DNA from: Basidiobolus meristosporus CBS 931.73
Lineage: Eukaryota > Basidiobolomycota > Basidiobolomycetes > Basidiobolales > Basidiobolaceae
DNA length: 54,823 bases
NCBI GenBank assembly: GCA_002104905.1
Contig: MCFE01000596.1
Location: forward strand, 1 to 54,823
Direction: 5' to 3'
Within the stretch, counting starts at the first letter, position 1. Each line of letters opens with the position of its first letter. The notes under the pieces were generated by a model. The model was not told the origin of the DNA and made no database searches. It worked only from the letters and a program-made list of their open reading frames with translations. Positions 11,946-23,202 of this stretch are shown piece by piece. The translations under genes and the position numbers were made by a program.

Positions 11946-11957
11946 GGTTATGAGCCC
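11946..11957 (+). promoter_or_regulatory. Copia-A1 primer binding site, half-tRNA type
   Basis: GGTTATGAGCCC abuts the LTR. It is the exact complement of GGGCUCAUAACC, the anticodon stem-loop of eukaryotic initiator tRNA-Met, not of the tRNA 3' end. This is the priming mode known from Drosophila copia, where a cleaved tRNA half is used. The same 12 bases occur at 29805-29816 (inverted) and 23128-23139. Confidence 0.8.
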
Positions 11958-11981
11958 CGATTGCCTTAATCTATTCTAAAG

Positions 11982-14900
11982 ATGACTTCTACCAGCAAAC
12001 AAAGCAATACCAACATCTTCCCTGTAAAGGAGAGGTTTGATGGGAAGAACTACAGACTTTGGAGAATCAAGATGCAGATCCACCTTGAGGAAAGAAAGCT
12101 TTGGAACATAGTAACAGGAAAGGAAGTTGAGCCCAAAGGAACAGCAGAAGATGTGGAGAAATTTCAAGAGAAGGAGAGAAAGGCCTTCAATGCAATATGC
12201 ATCAATGTGCAAGACTCCTTCATTGGACAAATCCATGCCTCAAATACTGCCAAAGCAGCATGGGAATCCTTGGAGAAGATCTTTAGAGCAAAGTCAGTAT
12301 CAAGCAAGCTTTATTTGAAACGAAAGTTCTTCAACATGAGAAAAAAGCCAGATGATGACATGCTACAACTCATTACCAGAATGGAGACACTTGCAGAAGA
12401 ACTTTACAGTATTAATGCTGGTGTAGATGATGAAGAAAAGATACTCTGTCTGCTTTGCAGCCTACCAGACGAGTATGAGCCACTCATACTTTCTTTTGAA
12501 AGCAGAGAAGACAACTTGACTTTAGACTATGTCAAAGGAAGACTTCTCCATGAAGAACTCAGACGTAATGATCAAGCAGAGAAAATTGAAGATAATGCTT
12601 TATTCAGCTCAGAAAGGCATACAGAAAAGAAGGGAAAGCAACAAAACCAAAGAAAACCTGGCTGCTGTAACTACTGTAAGAAGCCAGGACACTGGGCAAG
12701 AGAATGCAAGAAGAAACAAGCAGACAAAAAACAGAAACTAGAGCAGGCAAACCATATAACTACTGATGAACAGCTATTTGTCACTGTACAAGAGAGTGCA
12801 AGTAACCAAAGTAATGAATGGTATATTGACTCTGGAGCATCACAGCATATTTGTGGTATAAAGGATTGGTTCAGCAACTTAAAGACTATTCCCGTAAGAA
12901 AGGTTTATCTGGGAGATAACTCTGCATTGGAAGCTACCGCCAGTGGGTCTATACAACTAAATATGAGTGATAACTCAGGGGCAACAACAGCAAAACTGAC
13001 TGACGTACTCTATGTACCTGGAATAGCTAAGAACCTACTCTCAGTCAGTAAAGCAACTACTCAGGGACTGAAATTCGTTTTTACTAAGCTGAGCTGCTCA
13101 ATATTGAGTGAAAATGGACAAAAATTAGCTTTGGGAATCAGAGATCACAATATATACAAGTTACAATGCAAGATCATTGTACCTGAGTATGTCAACATTG
13201 CTGAAACTGATGAAACCAACTGGGAGACGTGGCATAGGAGGCTAGGACACATAGGGGAACAGAAAATGAGCCAATTGGTGAAAAATCAGCTTGTTTTGGG
13301 CCTAAAATACTCAATTCCGATCAAATTGAATGTTTGTAAGGGATGTTCATATGGCAAACAAGCTAGGCAACGTTTCAAGAGCTCAGGAAGGCATCAATAC
13401 CACCGAAATATTGGCTATTGTACACTCAGACATATGTGGCCCCATGAGAACACTGTCCTTTGGAGCCAAGAGATACTTTATGACGTTTATTGATGACAAG
13501 ACAAGATATACATGGGTGTACTTCCTCAAAACAAAGGATGAAGCTTTAGAGACGTTTAAGCACTTCAAGAACATGGCAGAAACACAAACTGGGTGTAAAT
13601 TGAAGGTACTACGAAGTGACAATGGAGGAGAATACTGCTCAAAGGAGTTTGCAAAATACTGCTTGTCTACTGGTATACTTCAACAGACCACAGTTCCTCA
13701 TACTCCACAGCAAAATGGAGTAGCAGAACGTGCAAACAGAACAATAGTAGAGATTGGAAGATCTATGCTACATGATAAGGGAATGGACTACAAGTTTTGG
13801 GCTGAATCTGTTGCTACCGCTGTATACATCAAGAACAGATGCCCAACAACAGCACTACGTGATTCTACACCCTTTGAAGCATATACAGGCAAAAAACCAG
13901 ATCTCCAGCACCTCAGGATCTTTGGCAGTGATGTTTTTTATCACATCCCTGACAAAAAACGCTCAAAGTTGGAACCAAAGAGTAGAAAAGGGATCTTTCT
14001 TGGGTATTGTGAAGATACTAAAGGGTATAGAGTGTATGATGGCAAAATACAGAAGCTGATCAAGAGCAGGGACGTTATATTTGAGGAAAATTCAGATCAG
14101 AAAGCCACAGAAATCATTGGCCAGCTGCCTGATGATGCAATCAACACAAATGAAGAAGATACGTACCAAATCCAGCCAGAGATGGAAGATACTTCTACCA
14201 GTTCCAGATCAGAACAGATTATCCCAGTTAGGAGATCTATCAGAATAAGAAATGCCCCTGGATCCTGGTGGCAGCCATCCAATGATCATGAAGAAGCTTA
14301 TCTTGCCTTATGTGCCAAACCTCAGAATCTGGAACAGGCAATGCAAGGTCCAGATGCTACTAAGTGGCAACAAGCCATGCAGGAGGAGTACCAATCACTG
14401 ATCAAGGCAAAAACGTGGGAACTGGTAGATTTACCAAATGGGAGAAAGCCAATAGGATGTAGATGGGTCTACAAGATCAAGATAACCTCAAATGGTGCCG
14501 TTGATAAGTACAAGGCTAGATTGGTAGCTAAAGGCTATTCCCAGATCCAGGGACTAGACTTTAAGGAAACATTTGCTCCGGTTGCCAAGTTTAACTCTAT
14601 TAGGACAGTTCTAGCCCTGGCAGCTGTACACAGTCTAGATCTACACCAAATGGACGTCAAAACAGCCTTTCTAAATGGGGATTTGCAAGAAACTATATAT
14701 ATGGAGCAACCAGAAGGTTTTACCAATCCAAAAAGCCCCCATAAGGTGTGCAAACTTAGAAAATTGTTGTATGGGCTTAAGCAGGCACCCAGAGCATGGT
14801 ATAACAAGATTGACACATATCTAGAGGAAATTGGGTTCTCTCGTAGCACTGCAGATCACAGTATATATGTGAAACAGCTCAAAAAGGGTGTGATCATCCT

Positions 14901-15900
14901 AGTTCTTTATGTGGACGACCTAATTATAGCTACAAGTGATCAAGAGGCACTTAAACAGACGAAATCAGATCTCTTCAGCAAGTTTGAGATGAAAGATCTT
15001 GGAAAATTGAGCTATTTTCTTGGAATTGAGGTCAAATTTGACATACCTACGCAGAAAATTGTGCTGAATCAGTCTAAGTACATCAGGGACATTCTTAGCC
15101 ACTTCAAAATGGAAAATTGCAAACCTGCAGCAACCCCTATGGACAATAACCTGAAATTAAGCAAATCTCAGCCAGTTATAGATGAAAACGGCTCAAATAT
15201 GGACCAAAACTTTCCCTATCAATCAATGGTCGGTAGCCTAATGTACTTGATGGTGTCTACACGTCCAGATATTGCAGTAGCAGTTGGAATAGTCAGTCAA
15301 TTCATGCAGAATTATGGATCAGATCAAATTGCAGCAGTTAAGCGGATTTTCAGATATCTACAAGGTACCATAAATATGGTACTGGAATACTCTGGAGCAG
15401 CAAATAGGCGAAAATTTGATGGTTATAGTGATTCAGATTGGGGTAGGGATTTGATTGACAGACGCTCTACCACAGGCTATGTATTTCTTTATGCTGGTGC
15501 AGCTATTACTTGGAATTGCAAGAAACAACCAACTGTGGCACTATCTACAACTGAAGCCAAATATATGGCTGCATGTCAAGCAATTAAGGAGGCTATATGG
15601 CTACGAAAATTATTCAAAGACTTAGGTTTTAATTCAGGTGAACCAACATGTATTTACAAGGATAATCAAAGTTGTATTTCATTAGCTAGAAATCCTACTA
15701 ATCATGCCAGAACTAAGCACATTGATATACAGCATCACTTTGTGAGGGAAGCAGTAGAAAATAACTTAGTAGAGCTGGTTTACTGCCCAACTGACAAAAT
15801 GGTGGCAGACATATTGACAAAACCACTAGCTAGGCCACAGTTTGAGATCCTTAGAGAGAAATTGGGATTAAGAAATTATTTAGTTGAGGGGGAGTGTTGA
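11982..15900 (+). pseudogene. Copia-A1 Gag-Pol polyprotein, one frameshift
   Basis: The frame starts at ATG 11982 and ends at TGA 15898-15900, inside the first bases of the 3' LTR. It would encode 1,305 aa if the extra G near 13386-13387 were absent; copia-A2 lacks that base. Domains in order: copia Gag; zinc knuckle CNYCKKPGHWAREC; retropepsin WYIDSGASQHICG; the GAG-pre-integrase WHRRLGH and C..C motifs; integrase core with D in HSDICG, D in RSDNGGEY and E in NGVAERANR; reverse transcriptase with LYVDDLIIA; RNase H with GYSDSDWG, STTEAKYMAA and KHIDIQHHF. All catalytic residues that I can see are present. The frameshift falls between the zinc-binding region and the integrase core, so translation would give a truncated protein without integrase or RT. 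Confidence 0.93.
15883..15894 (+). promoter_or_regulatory. Copia-A1 polypurine tract
   Basis: GTTGAGGGGGAG directly before the 3' LTR, the expected primer site for plus-strand synthesis. It overlaps the last codons of the polyprotein. Confidence 0.8.
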
Positions 15901-16263
15901 AATATTGGACTATTTGGTATCATTCAGCAGCTAAAAATCTACTTAACAATTCTAGGCTAGTCTTAGTCACTGTAGGACTCATTTACTGCCTTAACTTCGC
16001 CACTTTCTCCAGATATATGATCTTATGATTATTCCCCTATAGTCAGGATCAAATTAGCACTATTACCAAACATTATGTACTAACCCTGAAACTGTTACAG
16101 AATGCTCCTGAATATTGAGAAACCCTCCCTACTTAGTGTTGCAGCTGTATTACTTCCATAAAGGTATAAATACTGAGCTTCTTTATGAATAAACAATAGT
16201 TCAACTATTATCACTATTTCTTGATAAGTTCCTTATATCCAAATCACTTCTTAAATTGCAACA
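15895..16263 (+). repeat. Copia-A1 3' LTR
   Basis: This 369-bp LTR is nearly identical to 11577-11945, with about five substitutions by eye, which suggests a recent insertion. Confidence 0.95.
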
Positions 16264-16268
16264 GTGTC

Positions 16269-18370
16269 CAGAAGAACCTGTAAGCCTACCACCAGTCAGA
16301 GACATGGATCATGCCATTGACACAGGAGATAGCCCTCCAGTGAGCAAGACACCTTACAGAGTGAGTCAATTGGAGTTGGAGGAAATGAAGAGACAAATTG
16401 ATCAGCTATTGGAACAAGGATACATCAGACCCAGCAAGTCACCTTAGGGAGCACCAGTGCTTTTTGTGAAGAAGAAGGATGGAACACTTAGGATGTGCAT
16501 TGGCTACAGAGCCCTAAACGCAGTTACTGTGAAGAATAAGTACCCCATACCTTGGATTGATGAGCTTTTGGACCAACTCAATGTAGCCACTATTGTCAGC
16601 AAGATTGCCCTCATGTCAGGATATAGCCTGATTAGGGTGAAACCAGAAGATATCCCTAAGACAGCATTCAGGACCAGATATGGACATTACAAGTACTTAG
16701 TCATGAGTTTTGGCCTCACCAATGCCCCTGCAACATTCATGATGCTGATGCAGACTGTCTTTCAGGAGTACTTAGACAAGTTTGTGATAATCTAACTGGA
16801 TGACATATTGATATACAGCAAGACAGAAGCAGATCACATGGTGCACATTGAAAAGGTCTTGAAGAAACTAAGAGAGAACAAGCTATATGGCAAGCTAGCC
16901 AAGTGTGAATTTTTCAAGGAACATGTTGAATACCTGGGACACATAGTGACTAGCGCAGGAGTGACCTTAGACCCTAAGAAGGTTGAAGTTATCAAGAACC
17001 TGAACCAGCCCCATAGCATATCAGAACTCAGATCATTCCTTGGAATGGCTTCCTATTATTGGAGATTTGTCAAGTTGTTTGCAAGTATTGCAGCCCCTTT
17101 AACTGATATCCTCAAGAAAGACAATACCTGCAAGTGGGACATAGCTTGCGAGACTGCCTTCCAGATGCTCAAGAATGAACTTGTTAAGCTGCCAAGCTTA
17201 AGAATACCGGACTTCAGAAAAGTGTTCACTCTGTGCATAGATGCTTCAGATTATGCAATTAGTGGAGCGTTGAGACAAGAACACAAGGGAAAGGACTACC
17301 CTGTTGCCTTTGAATCCAAGAAACTGAACTCAGCAGAACAAAACTATCAGTCCATGAGAAGGAGATGCTTGCTATAATACACTGTGTGAAGACATGGAGA
17401 TGCTATATTGAAGGAGTCAAATGCACTGTGAAGACTGATCATGCCTCCCTCAAGTATACATTTACTCAGAAGGTACTCTCTAGAAGAATGACAAGATGGA
17501 GTGAATACATTCAGCAATTTGACCTGGAGATTGTCTACTGCCCTGAAAAAAACAACACGGTTGCTGATGCCTTATCAAGATTAGATCAAGTTGCACAACT
17601 CAACTTGGTGCAAGAATCAGATTGGCCTAGCCTGTTACTAAAGTACTTGGAGGACCAAGCCATTCCTAATGAGGTGGATGAGGATATCAAGAAGATAATC
17701 CAGGATGAGCCAGCAAGTTTGTAGTACAGGATGAAACACTCTACCAGATTGTTGATGGAAGCCCTATTGCCTATTGCCCTTATCTTTCTTGCCTGGATTT
17801 AATACATAAGCTACACAATGAATATGGACATCTTGGAATTGAAGGAACCTATAGCCTTGTGAAAGCCAGAGCATGGTGGCCCAGAATGAAACATGACATT
17901 GAGAAGCTAGTGAAAACATGCCCAAATTGCCAAATTAACCAAGGCCAACCACAGAGAGTTGCTGAACTCATTGCCTTGGAGCCTGTAAGACCATTTAAAA
18001 GATGGGGAATTGACTTTATAGGAAGAGTGCCAACCACCAGGAAATGCAACCATTGGATGCTAGAAGCAATCAACCATGCCACTAAATGGCCAGTTGCTAA
18101 AGCTGTACCAATAGCCAGTGAACCAGACATTGCAAGTTTCATTTACCATGAGATCATGATGAAGTTTGGATGCCCTGTGGAGATTTTATCAGATAGAGGT
18201 GCAAACTTTATGGCAAAGACATTGGAGGCTTACTTGCAATTGCTGCAGATCAGACACTTGAAAACCTTGGCATATCACCCCAGAACTAATGGAGTCACTG
18301 AGCGGTATAATGGTTTATTTGGAAAAATGCTGACCAAGTATGCAAATGGAGTTGTCAGTAGATGGGATAA
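16269..18370 (+). pseudogene. Gypsy-1 pol part: RT, RNase H, integrase, truncated
   Basis: This continues gypsy-1 after copia-A1. The RT region 16256-17377 contains [20 protein letters not shown] and the LDDILIYS active-site segment, but a stop (16793-16795) replaces the tyrosine before LDD. Another stop at 16446-16448 changes the Trp seen in gypsy-2. RNase H (LCIDASDYAI) follows, then the integrase zinc region (H..H, CPNCQ) and an integrase core with IDFIGR, LSDRGANF and NGVTERYNG, giving D, D and E. Frameshifts lie near 17360 and 17720. The frame stops at about 18370, where sequence from gypsy-2 begins on the other strand, so the integrase C-terminus and the 3' LTR are missing. Confidence 0.85.
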
Positions 18371-21300
18371 GTCTCTCCCAATGCATTAAGTCTTCCCAGA
18401 TATTGCCTTGTTTGTCCACCAGTTGGTAAGTTGCAAATGGGCATTCTCTGATGATCTTAAATGGTCCTGTCCTTTGTGGCTCAAACTTCTTCCAAGTTTT
18501 GTTTCTTAGCAATACAAAGTTCCCAACTGTCAGTGCTTCTGGTGCTGTAGTCTTATCAAATCTCTGCTTCATCTTTTCTGCAATTTGAGATACTTTGGTC
18601 TGTGCCTCTTGATGTCTTTGTTTCAGTTGCTGGTGCCTACTTGGATGACTGAGTTCATCTTCTAAGGTGTCTGTAAGCCTTGGTTGTGTGAGATCTCCTG
18701 GAATCCTTGGTGCACATCAATACACTTAGTAAAATGGCAATTGCTGGGTGGAGTTGTGTACTCTGACTCTGCATGCAAATAGTGTTTGGTCTATATACTC
18801 ATCCCATCTACTAACAACTCCATTTGCATACTTGATCAGCATTTTTCTAAATAATCCATTAAGCCATTCAGTGACTCCATTAGTTCTGGGGTGATATGCC
18901 AAGGTTTTCAAGTGCTTGGTCTGCTGCATTTCCAGGTAAGCTTCCAATGTCTTTAGCATAAAGTTTGCGCCTCTATTAGATAGAATCTCTACAGGGCATC
19001 CAAACTTCATAAGAATCTCATGGTAGATGAGACTTGCAACTTCTTGCTCACTGGGTATAGGTACAGCTTTAGCCACTGGCCATTTAGTGGCAAGGTCAAT
19101 TACTACTAGGATTCAACGGTTGCATTTCCTGGTGGTTGGCACTCTTCCAATAAAGTCAATTCCCCATCTTTCAAATGGTCTGACAGGCTCCAAGGCAATG
19201 AGTTCAGCAACTCTCTGTGGTTGGCCTTGGTTAATTTGGCAATTTGGGCATGTTTTCACTAGCTTCTCAATGTCATGTTTCATTCTGGGCCACCATACTC
19301 TGGCTTTCACAAGGCTATAGGTTCCTTCAATTCCAAGATGTCCATATTCATTGTGTAGCTTATGTATTAAATCCAGGCAAGAAAGATAAGGGCAATAGGC
19401 AATAGGGCTTCCATCAACAATCTGGTAGAGTGTTTCATCCTGTACTACAAACTTGCTGGCTTCATCCTGGATTATCTTCTTGATATCCTCATCCACCTCA
19501 TTAGGAATGGCTTGGTCCTCCAAGTACTTTAGTAACAGGCTAAGCCAATCTGATTCATGCACCAAGTTGAGTTGTGCAACTTGATCTAATCTTGATAAGG
19601 CATCAGCAACCGTGTTGTTTTTTCCAGGGCAGTAGACAATCTCCAGGTCAAATTGCTGAATGTATTCACTCCATATTGTCATTCTTCTAGAGAGTACCTT
19701 CTGAGTAAATGTATACTTGAGGGAGGCATGATCAGTCTTCACAGTGCATTTGACTCCTTCAATATAGCATCTCCATGTCTTCAAACAGCGTATTATAGCA
19801 AGCATCTCCTTCTCATGGACTGATAGTTTTGTTCTGCTGAGTTCAGTTTCTTCAATTTAAAGGCAATAGGGTAGTCCTTTCCCTCATGTTCTTGGCTCAA
19901 CACTCCATCAATTGCATAATCTGAAGCATCTATGCACAGAGTAAACTCTTTTCTGAAGTCAGGAATTCTTAAGCTTAGCAGCTTAGCAAGTTCATTCTTG
20001 AGCATCTGGAAGCAGTTTTGCAAGCTATGTCCCACTTGTAGGTATTGTCTTTCTTGAGGATATCAGTTTAAGGAGCTGCAATACTTGCAAAGGACTTGAC
20101 AAATCTCCAATAATAGGAAACCTTTCCAAGGAATGATCTGAGTTCTGATATGCTATGGGGCTGCTTCAGATTCTTGATTACTTCCACCTTCTTAGGGTCT
20201 AAGGTTACTCCTGTGCTAGTCACTATGTGTCCCAAATATTCAATGTGTTCCTTGAGGAATTCCCACTTGGGTAGCTTGCCACAAAGCTTGTTCTCTCTTA
20301 GCTTCTTCAAGACCTTTTCAGTGTGCACCAAGCAATACTCTTCTGTCTTGCTGTATATCAATATGTCATCCAGGTAGATTATCACAAACTTGTCTAAGTA
20401 CTCCTGAAAGACAGTCTGCATCAGCATCATGAATGTTGCAGGGGCATTGGTGAGGCCAAAACTCATGACTAAGTACTTGTAATGTCCATATCTGGTCCTG
20501 AATGCTGTCTTAGGGATATCTTCTGGCTTCACCCTAATCTAGTGGTATCCTGACATAAGGTCAATCTTGCTGACAATAGTGGCTACATTGAGTTGGTCCA
20601 AAAGCTCATCAATCCAAGGTATGAGGTACTTATTCTTCACAGTAACTGCGTTTAGGGCTCTGTAGCCAATGCACATCCTAAGTGTTCCATCCTTCTTCTT
20701 CACAAAAAGTACTGGTTCTCCCCAAGGTGAGTTGCTAGGTCTGATGTATCCTTGTTCCAATAGCTGATCAATTTGTCTCTTCATCTCTTCCAACTCCAAT
20801 TGACGCACTCTGTAAGGTGTCTTACTTACTGGAGGGCTATCTCCTGTTTCAATGGCATGATCCACCTCTCTGACTGGTGGTAGGCTTACAAGCTCTTCTG
20901 GAAATACATCTGAATATTCCTTCAAGAAAGTCTGGACCTTCTGGGGTACTGGAGTAGAGGAATCCTCCTGTAATACTGCCATGAAGAACATCCGGGTGCC
21001 TTTTCTTAGTGCTCTACAGAAATGTGTCTTGCTAAGTTCACTTGTTTCACACACACTGGAATTGACCATGTTAAAATCCAGTCTGGCAGGTAATAGCTCA
21101 TAGGTATTGTTGTCCTACTGGATCTGAGTAGCATGGGTTCTCCAGTTGATTCATGGATTACAACAAAATAGCCAGGTTTTCCCAAGTACAAGGTCAAGCT
21201 TGCAGTTCCCAAATATATAGGCCTGTAGAGCTTCTTCATAGTCATTGATCTTCATCCTTACTGGCTGAGTAATATGGTTGATTATGTGAGAGTTCCCATC

Positions 21301-22412
21301 AGCTGTCAAGACTGAAGTTGATTTGGTGGGCTCTGAGTTGATTCCAGCTTTCAAAGCAAATTGCCCTCACATGTACTCATGCAATGCTCCTGAGTCAATC
21401 ATGATCTTGGTAGGTACTCCATTGATTACTCCAGTCAAGTATAATAGCTTTCCTAAGTTTGAGGTCATCTGGGATAGGTATTCTTCTTTCATATGAAAGG
21501 TGAGTTCTGGGTCTTCTTCAAGTTCATTGTCCATGTTACTATGATCCATGGCCTCAATATTGTTAAAGGTTCTTGATGGCTGGTGTCCATTTCTTCTCTG
21601 AGGGCAGTACTTTGCAATATGTCCCTGCTGGTGGCAATTGAAGCAAAGTCCCTTCTTCTTACATTCTTCTGAGGTAGGATTCTTCTGCATAGTGTCTATC
21701 TCCATTGGCACTGTTTCTGATTGTCTTCTTTCATAGTGATTGTGGCCTCTCTGATTAGTCATTTTGGGCTTCCTAACTCCAAACACAGCTGAGTCATAGT
21801 CAATGCAATCTTGATGGCTTCTTCAATAGTCTGAGGTCTTTGATAATTCACTTCCTTACAAGTTGTTTCTTTCAACCCATCAATAAAGTATTCAACTTCA
21901 TTGAGTGGGTCCATTCTTTCAATTTGCCCAAGTAAACATCCATACTCATAGATATACTCTTGGACCATTCCTTTTTGTCTGAGTATCCTCATCTTTCTTC
22001 TTAGTAGTGTCTGTTGGTGTGGGGGCTCAAAGGCATCATGAATTTCCAACACAAACTCATCCCAGGTAGAGATTGTACAGCATCCCATCATGGTGGCTGA
22101 CCTCATCTTGTTGTGGTACCACTGTAAAGGTGCGTCTGCCAGGTAAGAGGCTGCATAATGTAACTTGCTTTCTGGAGCAATTCCCTTAGCCTTGAAAGTT
22201 TCTTTAATCTGGAAGAGCCAAGTTCCCAGGTTTTCATTGACTCTGCCATAGTACCAGTTGACCTTCACACTAAAGTTGCTTTTGACAGGGTTTTGTTGGC
22301 TTTGGGCCATAATAGTCATTCCTTGTTGCTGTTTGCTGAGGATCTGGAGTAACTGTTGCTGCTGGGCCAGAATTTGTTGCATAGCATTCTTCCATTCTTG
22401 ATTGTCCAACAT
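18371..22412 (-). pseudogene. Gypsy-2 gag-pol, degenerate and 3'-truncated
   Basis: This reads leftward from ATG 22410-22412. Gag is longer than in gypsy-1 (217-aa piece, 22412-21759). The zinc knuckle is CFNCHQQGHIAKYC and the retropepsin site is MIDSGA, with a stop soon after. RT retains YLDDILIYS. Stops or frameshifts lie near 21365, 21070, 20545, 20065, 20030, 19800 and 19110. The integrase core has IDFIGR and NGVTEW, but the second catalytic aspartate is Asn (ILSNRGANF). A C-terminal chromo-like/end piece (18572-18371, with TGPFKI and LMHWERL) is still present, then the sequence runs into gypsy-1. It is inactive, but it matches gypsy-1 closely over about 3.9 kb. Confidence 0.87.
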
Positions 22413-22470
22413 CTTGAGGGTGGTTTCTACCTTCTTCAGGAGGGAGGTCTCTGGTTATTGCAGCTACCAA

Positions 22471-22839
22471 TGTTACAAGTCTTGGCATAAGAGTTGTAGA
22501 GGAATAGGGAGTTTAGCTGGTATTGTATTCACTAAAACTGGAACTGATCTTTATTGAGGTTCCAGTAGCTCCTTGTATACATTTTGCCAGATCAATTGCT
22601 AACTAATTGTATATCCTAATGAAGGCTGTGGCTGATGACTTATTTGATTGCATCATCATCACCCAATAAGATCCTACCTAATGTATCTATTTCTGTTTGA
22701 TAAGGATCTGCTGATTCATTTGCTGACTAATGCTACTGATTTGATAGATAATACTGATATACAAATAACCTAAACAAATAACTAATTGATTAAACCAAAA
22801 ACTGATCTAACTTAAATATTCAAGCGGCAAATCATAACA
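22471..22839 (-). repeat. Gypsy-2 5' LTR
   Basis: This 369-bp LTR runs TGTTACAAGTC...CATAACA, followed by CATG, the right copy of the target duplication. The primer site lies just inside (22451-22470). Confidence 0.92.
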
Positions 22840-22843
22840 CATG

Positions 22844-23202
22844 CATATCTTAGTGAATACTGACCAAATTCCCGTCAAAACTTACTTGAAATATTTTTAC
22901 CAAAACAATAGGTACCTAAAACACAAAAATTCTGAGAGTTGTTCAAATAGCCCACATTCTTGTACACATGTTGCTAGGACCTTCCTAAATATACTCTATT
23001 TGCATATTATGCCAAGAGTAAATCAAGATATAAATACTACTTTTACATTCAATAGATCATTGAGTGATAGCCATGTAATCTACTTGTTCTCCCAATCACT
23101 TTGAACATCTGCTAGACATTTACAGCAGGTTATGAGCCCTAAGCGGTCATTCTAAGCAATGTGTACAACTTCTATTAATAGAGATTTTTTCTCTGCTGAA
23201 AA
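22844..23202 (+). repeat. Copia-B LTR (right part), primer site and leader fragment
   Basis: The copia-B LTR begun at 9252 resumes here and ends at 23127 (TTACAGCA). GGTTATGAGCCC (23128-23139) follows, the half-tRNA primer site, then about 60 bp of leader that match copia-B as far as CTGCTGAAAA near 23200. There the element is cut off by a Tnp2 derivative. Confidence 0.8.

Larger units (their letters stand above)
11577..16263 (+). mobile_element. Copia-A1, nearly intact Ty1/copia retrotransposon
   Basis: This full-length element of 4,687 bp is inserted in gypsy-1. Both LTRs are 369 bp and by eye differ at about five positions. A primer site follows the 5' LTR and a GGGGGAG polypurine tract precedes the 3' LTR. 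The 5-bp target duplication is GTTTC (11572-11576) and GTGTC (16264-16268), with one base changed. Removing the element restores the gypsy frame. The single long polyprotein gene has only one lesion, a 1-nt insertion near 13386. Confidence 0.95.
9308..22839 (-). mobile_element. Ty3/gypsy composite: tail-to-tail inverted pair inside one insertion
   Basis: Outer LTRs 9308-9675 and 22471-22839 have the same (minus) orientation and are flanked by a perfect CATG duplication (9304-9307, 22840-22843). The flanks rejoin into one continuous copia-B LTR, so the ends come from one integration event. Inside, starting from the right, a minus-strand gypsy (gypsy-2) runs to about 18371. There it meets a plus-strand gypsy (gypsy-1) that has its own 5' LTR at 9745-10112. 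Only 69 bp of gypsy-2 3' sequence with a polypurine tract (9676-9744) remain next to the left LTR. Most likely gypsy-1 inserted near the 3' end of gypsy-2, and a deletion then removed both 3' halves. Copia-A1 later inserted into gypsy-1. Confidence 0.8.

Noticed and set aside
13380-13395. Programmed +1 frameshifting between two frames of copia-A1.
   Set aside because: Copia-A2 reads through the same place in one frame without the extra G, and the site falls within the integrase region, not at a Gag/Pol border. A simple insertion explains it.
9308-22839. Autointegration (one cDNA inverting part of itself) as the origin of the gypsy composite.
   Set aside because: That would leave one copy of each region. 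Here gag, RT and integrase occur twice, so two elements or a dimer are required.
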